Part shown: positions 34,120 to 42,558 of the stretch, one piece after another | How positions within the stretch are numbered: the stretch's first letter is position 1 | How the letters are laid out: each line of letters begins with the position of its first letter | Assembly: GCA_031268405.1 (NCBI GenBank) | Contig: JAIRXF010000019.1 | Location: 1-46,221, forward strand | Direction of reading: 5' to 3' | Length of the DNA stretch: 46,221 bases | Origin: Oscillospiraceae bacterium | Lineage (GTDB): Bacteria; Bacillota; Clostridia; Oscillospirales; Acutalibacteraceae | Program-made: the position numbers and the translations under genes | The notes under the pieces: generated by a model | The model's database searches: none | What the model saw: only the letters and a program-made list of their open reading frames with translations | What the model was told of the DNA's origin: nothing

Positions 34120-35574
34120 TTATATCTTTGCGATAATTCTTGCCGATAAATTATCTGCGCCTATCGGACTTATAATGGGAAAATATCTAGCCAAAATCCC
34201 ATCCAGTTCAGAATATTTTTTAATTTCTTTGCAATTTTTTACCATACCGTATCCATCTCCTCCGCAGGAAATAAAATCATTGGTTGCAATAATATATTCA
34301 CTTTCGCATTTCATCGGCACATCGTCAATTTTTACAACTTTCACGCGTGAATCAAATTCTAACCCCGGATCGAAAAAACATTGCATTCCCGCGATTTGAG
34401 GAAAACCACCCGTGGGAAAAGGATATTTCCCGAGTCCTAATTCAAGCATCTGTAATATTTTTGATCCTTTTATTTTCTTTGTGACAATAAAATTACTAAA
34501 CGGAGACACCGAAACAACGTCATTCATCGTGATATTCCCAGGGTTTATAGAAGATCTAAAACTTCCACCGTTTAAAAAAACTACATCTGCACCGGTTTCC
34601 TTTTTTACAGCATCTGTAATTATTTTCGTCAAATGAGTTTCTCTTGTACGAACTGCCGATTTTTTACCTTCCAAATAAATTTGAGTTCTGCCCACAATTT
34701 TATCGAGCAAATGAGAAACTTCACTACTTGCCTTCTTTACAAATCTTTCAACCACCGGATCTGGTTTTTGCGATTTAAAATTATCAAAATGTATAGATTC
34801 TGGGTTTATAATTTTCGCCCCATCTATTATAGATAAATCCACAATGCCAACGTATTCCAAATACGCACCCGTAGAAACAATCGTGGCTCTGTTAATTATC
34901 TGATCGATCTTTTTAAGTTTAGTGTGACTGTGGCCATCTATTATTAGATCTATTCCAAGAGTTTTGTCTCTGAGGTCATATGATCTGTGGCCAAAACTCT
35001 CATTGTCCACACCAAGATGAGTGATGGCTATTATTAAATCGACATCTTTTTTTCTAAGTTCTATTATTTCTTTATTTGCCGCCTTAATCGGATCTATAAA
35101 GATGATTTCTTTTGTATTTTGTGGATTGGTTTTAATCGATGTCTCCGGTGTTGTGAGCCCAAATATTCCTATTTTTTTATCATCAATTTTAATGATGTCA
35201 TTTCGCTTGAATGGAAATTTTCCGTTTAAAAAAACAATATTTGCAGACAAAACATCAAATTTCATGCTTTTTGTAAGCTCTAAGAGTCTTTGATATCCAT
35301 AATTGAAATCATGATTTCCGGGAACAAAATAATTGTAACCCACAAGATTCATAACTTCTGCGGCAACCTTGCCTTTAGAGAGTGTAACAATAGTCTGCCC
35401 GTGCAAAATATCTCCCGCGTCAATAAGTAAAATATTTCTGTTTTCAGCTCTTAATTTCGACACATATCCGCTCAATCTAGAAGCTCCTATAAACTTATTG
35501 GCTTCATCATAGAGCAATCTCCCGTGCACATCGTTCGTATGAACAATTTTAATATTAAAAACCACAGAACTCAC
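34120..35574 (-). CDS. 5'-nucleotidase/metallophosphatase family protein without signal peptide
   Basis: A 484-residue two-domain enzyme. The N-terminal metallophosphoesterase has KIVHTNDVHGR, LIDAGDILHG, PGNHDFNYG, AITHLGVD and IDGHSHTK, all the metal ligands of the UshA/YfkN family. The C-terminal nucleotidase domain (about 285-484) has FLNGGSFRSSINPG. Relatives are usually secreted, but this one begins MSSVVFNIKIVHTNDVHG, with no signal peptide or membrane segment. The GTG start is supported by AAGGG six bases upstream. It may work inside the cell or be exported by another route. The substrate, probably a nucleoside phosphate or nucleotide sugar, is not determined. Confidence 0.85.
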   Translation of the reverse strand: MSSVVFNIKIVHTNDVHGRLLYDEANKFIGASRLSGYVSKLRAENRNILLIDAGDILHGQTIVTLSKGKVAAEVMNLVGYNYFVPGNHDFNYGYQRLLELTKSMKFDVLSANIVFLNGKFPFKRNDIIKIDDKKIGIFGLTTPETSIKTNPQNTKEIIFIDPIKAANKEIIELRKKDVDLIIAITHLGVDNESFGHRSYDLRDKTLGIDLIIDGHSHTKLKKIDQIINRATIVSTGAYLEYVGIVDLSIIDGAKIINPESIHFDNFKSQKPDPVVERFVKKASSEVSHLLDKIVGRTQIYLEGKKSAVRTRETHLTKIITDAVKKETGADVVFLNGGSFRSSINPGNITMNDVVSVSPFSNFIVTKKIKGSKILQMLELGLGKYPFPTGGFPQIAGMQCFFDPGLEFDSRVKVVKIDDVPMKCESEYIIATNDFISCGGDGYGMVKNCKEIKKYSELDGILARYFPIISPIGADNLSARIIAKI

Positions 35575-36108
35575 AAAAATCCCTTTTCTTCACTAAAACC
35601 AAACCACAAATTTCAGATACAAATCTTATGTAATGGATGTAAAAGTTGGCTTAATTAATAATATGTCATCGCGCAAAAATCTGTTAATAACGTGTCCAAC
35701 GGCATTATTTGTTCGGGGTTAAAACAATCAATTTTTGAAAATTCCAACACGCACGTAAATACCGATTGACTGAAAATTTTTACACCAAACACGCCATTTT
35801 AGCGGCCACTAGACACTCTAACACGCGTTAAAACACATTAAAAATTTTTTTTACGCAATCATTATGGTTTATTAAATTTAATTAAAATTTCAAAACCAAC
35901 TTTTGTATTTTTGTCATACTAAAAAATTAATTATAGGCTTTAAAAACCAGCATTAATAAAAGATATTTTGATAAAAATACTGCCAATAATCATAAATTAC
36001 GCCAACAAAATACAGCTCTATAACCTGGAGCTTTATAGCAACTTTCTACATCCCTTAAAATTTTACATATCAAGGATTTCACAATCTCTATAAATTGAAT
36101 TTGGCACT
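35575..36108. other. 534-base gap, no gene seen
   Basis: AT-rich with no frame I would call a gene. It lies upstream of the nucleotidase gene and downstream of the CapD-like gene, both on the minus strand, so it must hold the end of one transcript and the start of the other. A small AGCTC/GAGCT hairpin lies near 36012-36030; no clear promoter or terminator was recognised. Confidence 0.5.
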
Positions 36109-37956
36109 CTATTTTTTGTGTTTAAAATTTGGGACAATTTCTCCAATTAGTTTTTCTATTTCTTTTTTATCATTTTTATCGATAATTTCTCGTAATTTTT
36201 CTAAATGTTTTGTAAATTTATCGTTATCCAAATTTATCGGCTTTCCTATGTAAATCTTTTCGTTTTCTGTTTTTTTGATATTCTCTTCTTTTAACAGCAG
36301 TTCTTCGAACAATTTTTCCCCTGGTCTTAGACCCGTATAAATTATTTCTATATCTTCGTTTGGTACAAATCCAGAAAGACGAACAAGATTTTCTGCTAAA
36401 TCTTTAATTTTTACAGGTTCCCCCATATCCAAAATAAAAATTTCACCACCCTTGGCTATACCTCCGGCGGTCAACACAAGAGAAACAGCTTCGGGTATTG
36501 TCATGAAATACCGTATTATATCAGGATGCGTTATGGTTACAGGCCCGCCCGACTTTATTTGTTCTTTAAAAAGCGGAACAACAGATCCATTGGACCCTAA
36601 AACATTCCCGAAACGCACTGTTGTAAATTCAGTTTTACTTTTCATTCCCATGCTCTGTACTATCATTTCGCATATTCGTTTTGTTGCGCCCATTATGTTG
36701 ATTGGATTAACAGCCTTATCTGTTGATATTTGCACAAATTTTTCGGCGCCGTGTTTATCAGCCAACGTTACAAGATTCAATGTTCCAAAAACGTTATTTT
36801 TAATCGCTTCTCTTATATTTGTTTCCATGAGAGGTACATGTTTATGGGCTGCCGCATGAAAAATTACATGAATTTTTTCGTTTTGAAAAATATCTTTCAC
36901 ACCAACATAATCGTCTATGGAAGCGATCTTAATTTTAATATCGTTGCATTTATTATTTCTTAAGAGCTCTTGCTGGATGTTGTAAGCTCCGTTTTCGCAT
37001 ATGTCAAGAATGACTATTTTATGCGGTGCTAACTCTGCTATTTGCTTACACAACTCTGCACCGATAGATCCACCGCCACCAGTTATCAAAACATTTTTAT
37101 TTAGAATATACTTTCCGTATTGTTTTGTATCAAAAGTAATTGCATCTCTTGCAAGCAAATCTTCAACTTCAACCCGCCTGATACTTGAAAAAATAGAGGC
37201 ATTTGATGTTAGTAAATTTCTAATATTGGGTATAATTCTAACTTCCAAATTAGTTTTGGCGCAAATATCAAGGATTCTTTTTTTATCAAAAACAGAAATA
37301 ATGGATATAGAAAAAAGTATTGTATCTATTTTTAGTATATCGCAGAATTTTGGAATTTCATGAGTGTTCCCAACTATTTTAATTCCGGATATACTTCGAC
37401 CTATTTTGGTCTTATCGTCATCAATTATGCAAACTGGTAAATAGTCATTATCGCGAGATTTAGATATTTCATTCAAAATAGAAAGAGTTGTCTCTCCACC
37501 ACCTATTATGAGCATTCTTTTTTTATAAAATCTGGGAGAATTTTTTGAGTCCAAAATTCTATTTAATCTATATATTAACCTAAAAATAAATAGCAAAAAA
37601 GACGACATTAACATGGTCAATATATGGGTTCTAAACCCCAAAAATATTTTTAAAATAACTACCACTACGAAGAAAAATAAATTCGAAATAACAACTGCAA
37701 TCTCAACATAAAAAAAATCTTCTATGTCTGCGTATCTCCACATTTTTTGATAAAGCTTAAAATAATAGAAAACGGCACAAAAGCACAAATTTAAAACAAC
37801 GCAACTTAAAAAAAATTCCCTTTCATTTCCAACCAAAGAAAAACTATCCCTGCTGACAGAGTAAGAAAGAAAGAAAGACAAGTTCCACAGCACCACATCG
37901 CACAAAAACAACAAAAATCTTCTTAATTTTTTGAGTTTAGTATATAATTTAGTCAT
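36109..37956 (-). CDS. CapD/FlaA1-type polysaccharide biosynthesis protein (UDP-sugar 4,6-dehydratase family)
   Basis: A 615-residue membrane enzyme. Four hydrophobic segments fill the first about 130 residues. A first Rossmann domain follows (MLIIGGGETTLSIL, about 150), then the catalytic SDR domain from about residue 290: VLITGGGGSIGAELCKQI, HAAAHKHVPLME, STDKAVNPINIMGATKR, VRFGNVLGSNGSVVPLF. The long membrane form usually makes a 4-keto-6-deoxy sugar for glycans or capsule. The Tyr of the classic SDR triad is Met (MGATK), as is normal in this group. TTAGGTG lies before the ATG. No other glycan gene is adjacent. Confidence 0.9.
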   Translation of the reverse strand: MTKLYTKLKKLRRFLLFLCDVVLWNLSFFLSYSVSRDSFSLVGNEREFFLSCVVLNLCFCAVFYYFKLYQKMWRYADIEDFFYVEIAVVISNLFFFVVVVILKIFLGFRTHILTMLMSSFLLFIFRLIYRLNRILDSKNSPRFYKKRMLIIGGGETTLSILNEISKSRDNDYLPVCIIDDDKTKIGRSISGIKIVGNTHEIPKFCDILKIDTILFSISIISVFDKKRILDICAKTNLEVRIIPNIRNLLTSNASIFSSIRRVEVEDLLARDAITFDTKQYGKYILNKNVLITGGGGSIGAELCKQIAELAPHKIVILDICENGAYNIQQELLRNNKCNDIKIKIASIDDYVGVKDIFQNEKIHVIFHAAAHKHVPLMETNIREAIKNNVFGTLNLVTLADKHGAEKFVQISTDKAVNPINIMGATKRICEMIVQSMGMKSKTEFTTVRFGNVLGSNGSVVPLFKEQIKSGGPVTITHPDIIRYFMTIPEAVSLVLTAGGIAKGGEIFILDMGEPVKIKDLAENLVRLSGFVPNEDIEIIYTGLRPGEKLFEELLLKEENIKKTENEKIYIGKPINLDNDKFTKHLEKLREIIDKNDKKEIEKLIGEIVPNFKHKK

Positions 37957-38331
37957 AATTCACCTAAATTAGCAAACTTTATTACCAACAGTCATAATCC
38001 TGAAAGTTTTTTGCGGTATAATTCCCATTCGCCGATAAAGCTTGCAAAACAAAACCCATACTTTTGAGAATAAAGGCAGTAAACAATCAAACAATATTGC
38101 ATTTACTTTATTTTAACACAGGACCTTAAACTACACCTTGTTAAATTTACTTTATAAAAGCTTAATTGTCAAGAATCATTACAAAACACCTGTAGTTTCT
38201 TGTTTTAATTGATTTATTAAAATCCGTCGCCAACTTAACATTCACCACCTAAATTCTACTGCAGATTGATCAAAAAGTTTTGTTGTATTTTGTCCGCCTT
38301 TTGTGTTTTCTAAATTTATGTATAATTCTAA
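37957..38331. other. 375-base gap upstream of the CapD-like gene
   Basis: No gene seen. On the minus strand a TTGACA (38167-38172) is followed after 17 bases by TAAATT (38144-38149), a possible promoter for the CapD-like gene with a leader of about 180 bases. The -10 is poor, so this is tentative. The gap also holds the end of the gdpP transcript. Confidence 0.4.
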
Positions 38332-40278
38332 CTAAATCTCTTTTAAAATTTTTATTAATTTACTCCTAACTTCTTGAACAGTGTGATTGGGTATCTGTGT
38401 GCCAGCCGTAGTGTAATGACCTCCCCCTCCAATCTGTTCCATGATGATTTGAACGTTGAGATTCCCCAAAGATCTGGCGCAAATTCCAACTCCTCCTTCA
38501 TGGGGATACAGAACAAATGATGCTTGCATGTTTTCTATTTCTAAAAGCTCATTCGCAACTTGAGCTGATATTATTCTAATTTCTGGAAACACAGATGTGG
38601 TGTACGTTAATATACAATTTTCAAAAATTTCCGCATCGGAAGAAAGTTTTGATTTTTGTTTGTGCATTTCTATAGAATGAACAAATAATCTCTTAGCTTC
38701 GACGGTATCTGCATTTCTTCTTCTTAAAAATGCTGCAGCTTCAAATGTTCTGGCGCCAGTTTTTACAACAAAGTTCCTGGTGTCGAGCATTATGCCCGCC
38801 AGCAATGCTTGTGCTTCTTGCTTTTGTATCGTGTTGTCTGTAAGATATTGTACTAGCTCAGTAACCATTTCTGAAGCTGATGAAGCATGGGGTTCGTGAT
38901 AAAAAATAAGCGCATTTTTTGCACAATCCCTCATCATTCTGTGATGATCAATTACAACAATTTGATTGGCAATTTCGTAAAGTTTTTCGCTTTCAAAAAG
39001 AGTTGGATTGTGCACATCAACCACAACCAGAAGCGTTTTTTGTGTCACCATATTTATTGCTTCTTCTGAGTCTATAAATATTTTTTTATCGCTATTGCTA
39101 TTTTTAAAACTGTTTATTAACTTAGTGGCGAGACTTTGTTTTTCCTGTATGACTATAAAGGCTCTTTTGTCTTTGATTTTAGAAACTATCGAATAAACTC
39201 CTATAGAGGCACCAATGCTATCTAAATCGGAAAATTTATGACCCATAATTAGAACTTTATCACTATTTTTCATGTGATTTAAAAGTGTGCTCGAGATCAT
39301 TCTTGCTCTGACTTTGTTGCGATTTTGTGAATCTTTAGAAGTGCCACCAAAAAAAGAATAAGAGCTGTCTTTTTTAATAACTACTTGGTCTCCCCCTCGC
39401 CCCAAGGCCATTTCAAAAGCTCTTTTTGCCCAAACTTCACTTTCTTTAAGAGTTAACCCTCCTCTTCCAATACCTATAGAAACGGTTGCGTGTGTACCAG
39501 AATTATCTTTAATTCCATGAATTTTCTCAAGAATTTTAAATTTTTCTGATATAAATTTTCGCAACTGCCTTTCTTCCATCAAAACCAAATATTTATTAGA
39601 ACTAATTTTTTTTAAAAATCCGGTTGTAGTATTGATCCAGGATTGAAGCTCTTTTTCAACTTGAGCAATTATCTGTAAATCTTGCCCATCCACGCTGTTT
39701 CTTACAAGCTCTTCTTTGTTATCAAAAGTAATTATAGCAACCACAGGTTGACTTTTTAAGTTTTCTATAGAAGCCGTCTTATAGTGTGTGTTTTCAAAAA
39801 GATAAAGTATCAACGACTTACCCGATTTCCTGGCAAAAACCGTGCAATGATGGCCGTTGTATACAACATCCACACATTTATATTTCGATATTTCATTTAA
39901 ATTTTTATCTGAAAAAAAATTGTCAACCCGTTCACCTTGACAATCTTTTCCGTTATTTATTCTGTTTGCAAATAAAGAATTACAAAATAAAATATTTCCA
40001 TTTTTAGAAACCACCAACACAGGCATCGGAAACTCTTCTATTGTTTTATCGTCAATTTCCTTAAAAGAATTTGCAGCTTTTACTATCGTTTTTTTAACAT
40101 ACCGTTTAAAATTCAAAAAACAAATAAACAATAAACCAAATTGAACCACAACAACAGATGCCAAAATAATTGCTGGATATTTACTGTCAAAACTCGGAAC
40201 AAAAAGGGGCACAACAACAAGAAAAACAATCAAAGGAGAAATTATAGAAAAAAACTTTAACAGTTTAAATTTGTTCAG
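38332..40278 (-). CDS. gdpP: Cyclic-di-AMP phosphodiesterase GdpP, probable CTG start
   Basis: A 648-residue membrane protein that degrades c-di-AMP. Two N-terminal membrane segments (about 10-60) are followed by a PAS domain (PMPVLVVSKNGNILFCN), a degenerate GGDEF domain (TVSIGIGRGGLTLKESEVWA) and the DHH/DHHA1 phosphodiesterase: GHKFSDLDSIGASIG, VVVDVHNP, VIDHHRM, and GGGGHYTTAGTQ near the end. Metal-binding residues are present. A GTG at 40287 is in frame but overlaps the ribosome-binding site AGAAGGTGG; CTG 40278, eight bases after AGG, gives MNKFKLLKFF and a normal membrane start. Loss of this enzyme raises c-di-AMP in related species. Confidence 0.93.
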   Translation of the reverse strand: MNKFKLLKFFSIISPLIVFLVVVPLFVPSFDSKYPAIILASVVVVQFGLLFICFLNFKRYVKKTIVKAANSFKEIDDKTIEEFPMPVLVVSKNGNILFCNSLFANRINNGKDCQGERVDNFFSDKNLNEISKYKCVDVVYNGHHCTVFARKSGKSLILYLFENTHYKTASIENLKSQPVVAIITFDNKEELVRNSVDGQDLQIIAQVEKELQSWINTTTGFLKKISSNKYLVLMEERQLRKFISEKFKILEKIHGIKDNSGTHATVSIGIGRGGLTLKESEVWAKRAFEMALGRGGDQVVIKKDSSYSFFGGTSKDSQNRNKVRARMISSTLLNHMKNSDKVLIMGHKFSDLDSIGASIGVYSIVSKIKDKRAFIVIQEKQSLATKLINSFKNSNSDKKIFIDSEEAINMVTQKTLLVVVDVHNPTLFESEKLYEIANQIVVIDHHRMMRDCAKNALIFYHEPHASSASEMVTELVQYLTDNTIQKQEAQALLAGIMLDTRNFVVKTGARTFEAAAFLRRRNADTVEAKRLFVHSIEMHKQKSKLSSDAEIFENCILTYTTSVFPEIRIISAQVANELLEIENMQASFVLYPHEGGVGICARSLGNLNVQIIMEQIGGGGHYTTAGTQIPNHTVQEVRSKLIKILKEI

Positions 40279-40287
40279 TGCGACCAC

Positions 40288-40880
40288 CTTCTTTTGAAAC
40301 TTGCTTGTTTTGATTTTTTAAAACTTATCTTCAAATATAAAAAATCTACTCATCAAATTTATATAGAGGGAAACTGAGTAGATCTATAGTAATTAATTTA
40401 TAAAAATTTACAAAATTTTAGCACAACAAAGAAATCAAACAGACTTTTCTAAAGAGAGGTTAAAAACATAAATAATCGAGTACGGTCAATAAACAACAAT
40501 GCAAATAAATGCTAAAAAACATTAAGAAAAGAAAATAATGAGTTAAAAAAACTTACATAAATATTAAACAGATTAACAAAAGTATATAAAAACCTACTAG
40601 AAATCTTTGGGCGATTTATTGAAATGTGATTTCAAAATTTTTAAGATTATGTTTTAATGTATCTTTCTCCCCCTATGCTTTGATAGTAACTTAAATCTAC
40701 AAAAATTTCAAGTATATTTTTATTTTTTAAATAAAATTAAGAATTATTATGCAAAATAAGGTAATATATTTCTTTTTTTAACTCATTCTATAATGTTATT
40801 TAAAATTTAAAAAATAAGAATAACAAATACCGAGTGAACAAATAATATGTCAAGAACTCACCAAAGGAGGCAGCTTAAAG
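40288..40880. other. About 600-base gap with an inverted repeat, divergent promoter region
   Basis: It separates gdpP (minus) and spoVAC (plus). No gene is seen. ATCTACTCA (40344-40352) and TGAGTAGAT (40375-40383) form a perfect nine-base inverted repeat with a 22-base loop, upstream of gdpP; it may be an operator or leader hairpin. No known c-di-AMP riboswitch core was recognised. The rest is very AT-rich until the spoVAC promoter region. Confidence 0.4.
40818..40847 (+). promoter_or_regulatory. Possible forespore (sigma-G/F type) promoter for spoVAC
   Basis: GAATA (40818-40822), then exactly 18 bases, then AATAATA (40841-40847). The sigma-G pattern from Bacillus is GHATR, 18 bases, CATWHTA; only the first base of the -10 differs. 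The distance to the ribosome-binding site (AGGAGG at 40865) is suitable, and spoVA genes are sigma-G dependent where studied. In AT-rich DNA a chance match is possible. Confidence 0.42.
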
Positions 40881-41327
40881 TTGAATATTACAAACAAAGA
40901 ATATGAAATTATGTCAAAAAAAGCATCTCCTAAAGTCAAGTGGTTCAAAAACGCTTGCTTTGCTTTCTTGTTTGGGGGGATCATTTGCGCCGTGGGACAA
41001 ATTTTATTTTTCGTCTTTCAAAACCACTTGAATTTAGACGAGAAACAAGCAAGGGTTTTGGTTTCGGTATCACTCGTTGGAATTGGAGCTCTACTGACCG
41101 CCGTCCGGCTCTTTGATAACATTGCAAAAGTAGCAGGCGCAGGTACTTTAGTTCCGATAACGGGATTTGCAAACTCAATTGTCTCGCCGGCAATAGAATT
41201 TAAAAGCGAGGGATATATCATGGGAATGGGCTCCAAAATGTTTGTAATAGCCGGACCTGTTCTTGTATTTGGAACATGCGCGTCTGTCGTATACGGCCTG
41301 GTTATTTATTTTTTTCACTTATTTTAA
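40881..41327 (+). CDS. spoVAC: Stage V sporulation protein AC
   Basis: A 148-residue membrane protein of the dipicolinic-acid channel. It has about four hydrophobic segments and the family stretches FGGIICAVGQILFF, LVGIGALLTAVRLFDNIAKV, GAGTLVPITGFANSIVSPAI and GSKMFVIAGPVLVFG. In spore formers SpoVAC is a mechanosensitive channel component that moves dipicolinic acid during sporulation and germination. TTG is the start, ten bases after AGGAGG. spoVAD and spoVAE, normally its neighbours, do not follow; the next genes are convergent. It seems complete. Confidence 0.93.
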   Translation: MNITNKEYEIMSKKASPKVKWFKNACFAFLFGGIICAVGQILFFVFQNHLNLDEKQARVLVSVSLVGIGALLTAVRLFDNIAKVAGAGTLVPITGFANSIVSPAIEFKSEGYIMGMGSKMFVIAGPVLVFGTCASVVYGLVIYFFHLF

Positions 41328-41399
41328 AAATCCAAATACAGCAAAACTTCAAAACCAGTATATGTCGGCGATGTAAAATAAATTTTACTGCGCATTTAT

Positions 41400-41582
41400 C
41401 TATATTTTTGGGGTAATTAAAATTTGGCGTATTTTTCGTCGACTTAATCTTTCACATTCCTGATTTGCAACGGTACAAGAAACCTTACAAGCCGACTGGC
41501 AAGACGCTTGACACTCTCCGCACCCACTTTTTTCTGAATTTAACTGCAGATTTGCTTTGTTAACCGCAAAAATATGATTCAT
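41400..41582 (-). CDS. scfA: SCIFF ranthipeptide precursor with extended C-terminus
   Basis: A 60-residue peptide with the six-Cys core CGECQASCQSACKVSC ... QEC, the 'six cysteines in forty-five residues' signature found across Clostridia. The precursor is normally modified by the radical-SAM enzyme ScfB to form thioether bonds. I start it at the second ATG (41582), eight bases after AGGAGG, giving MNHIFAVNKANLQ, close to typical SCIFF openings. Usual SCIFF peptides end soon after the last Cys; here a basic tail ERLSRRKIRQILITPKI adds about 15 residues. ScfB normally follows, but spoVAC converges here and no maturase gene is present. It overlaps the end of the TIGR04086 gene region. Confidence 0.88.
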   Translation of the reverse strand: MNHIFAVNKANLQLNSEKSGCGECQASCQSACKVSCTVANQECERLSRRKIRQILITPKI

Positions 41583-41587
41583 TTTCA

Positions 41588-41992
41588 TTACCTCCTTTTA
41601 TTTACACCAATTATTCCGCCAACGGCTCCTGATAACATCATGGAAAAAAGCTTTATTAAACTCACCAGCGTAAATGGTTCACTCGCCACAGAAACACTCA
41701 CAAGCAATAATATAAAAAATATCCCAAATCCAATAGACATACCGCAGATCATTCCCTTTTCTTTGTTTATTCTAACAGCCACATAGCTCCCTAAAAAAGC
41801 ACCAATTACTGCTGAAGTAAGAGAAAACAAAAAAACAGCCTGTGCAGGAATGGATCTAATTCCAACAAACACAAACGCAAAAGCACACAATAAAATCGAA
41901 CACATTATAGAGCCAATTAAAACACCCGTTACAATCGATTTTACAAGTCTTGCAATTTGATTCTGAGAGCTCTCTGACCGACTATACTTCAA
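41588..41992 (-). CDS. TIGR04086 family membrane protein
   Basis: A 134-residue protein with four hydrophobic segments, separated by short loops and ending in NKRR. The VGIRSIPAQAVFLFSLTSAV, GSYVAVRINKEKGMICG and MLSGAVGGIIGVNKR segments fit the TIGR04086 family, which occurs between yajC and the SCIFF gene in many Clostridia. Translation starts at TTG, nine bases after AGG in GAGGTGATG. The stop codon lies inside the SCIFF ribosome-binding site, so the two are coupled. Function unknown. Confidence 0.82.
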   Translation of the reverse strand: MKYSRSESSQNQIARLVKSIVTGVLIGSIMCSILLCAFAFVFVGIRSIPAQAVFLFSLTSAVIGAFLGSYVAVRINKEKGMICGMSIGFGIFFILLLVSVSVASEPFTLVSLIKLFSMMLSGAVGGIIGVNKRR

Positions 41993-42085
41993 AACACATC
42001 ACCTCAAAAATTAGTAAAATCTGCAAATATCTGACGCTCAAACGAGATCATTGGGGATTTATTGCAATAAATCAAATTCGACGCC

Positions 42086-42370
42086 TTACGTTTCATCTTT
42101 CGTGACTTTATTTATGGCGGAAATAGCCCAACGTTTTATCAAAATTTTACTGCGATCAACACTTGTTTCTATTACAAAAGAGTCTGAACTCTCCTTAACA
42201 TTTATAATGCGGCCAATAATTCCACCCAAAGTAACAACTTCGTCGCCAATATTGAGCCTAGATCTCATCTCTTCGTCCTCTTTTTTTCTTTTGTTATTGG
42301 GTCTAATTATGAAAAAATACATAATACCCATAACAAACAAAGGCATGGCAATCATAGAAAATTGTTCCAT
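42086..42370 (-). CDS. yajC: Preprotein translocase subunit YajC
   Basis: A protein of about 94 residues with one N-terminal membrane helix (MIAMPLFVMGIMYFFIIRP) followed by a basic stretch and the YajC fold (RSRLNIGDEVVTLGGIIGRI, DRSKILIKRWAI). It works with SecDF. An earlier GTG (42385) is part of the ribosome-binding site AGGAGGTG and cannot be used with it. ATG 42370 is 14 bases away, which is long, and ATT 42379 is five bases away, so the exact start is unclear. The order yajC - TIGR04086 - scfA is the clostridial one; secD/secF do not follow here. Confidence 0.9.
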   Translation of the reverse strand: MEQFSMIAMPLFVMGIMYFFIIRPNNKRKKEDEEMRSRLNIGDEVVTLGGIIGRIINVKESSDSFVIETSVDRSKILIKRWAISAINKVTKDET

Positions 42371-42558
42371 GTTTAGAATTTTCACCTCCTGAATAAATTT
42401 AAAACAAACAAACCTTAAACTTACTAAGTCTTTTTACGTAGAGATTCTCTCATGTTAAAGTTATATTTGTCAAGCTACCATTTAATGAATTATCAATTTT
42501 TAATTTTTAATTTCGGCTGCAAATTCAGAATTTTTATTTAAAAATTTATGACAAAAAA

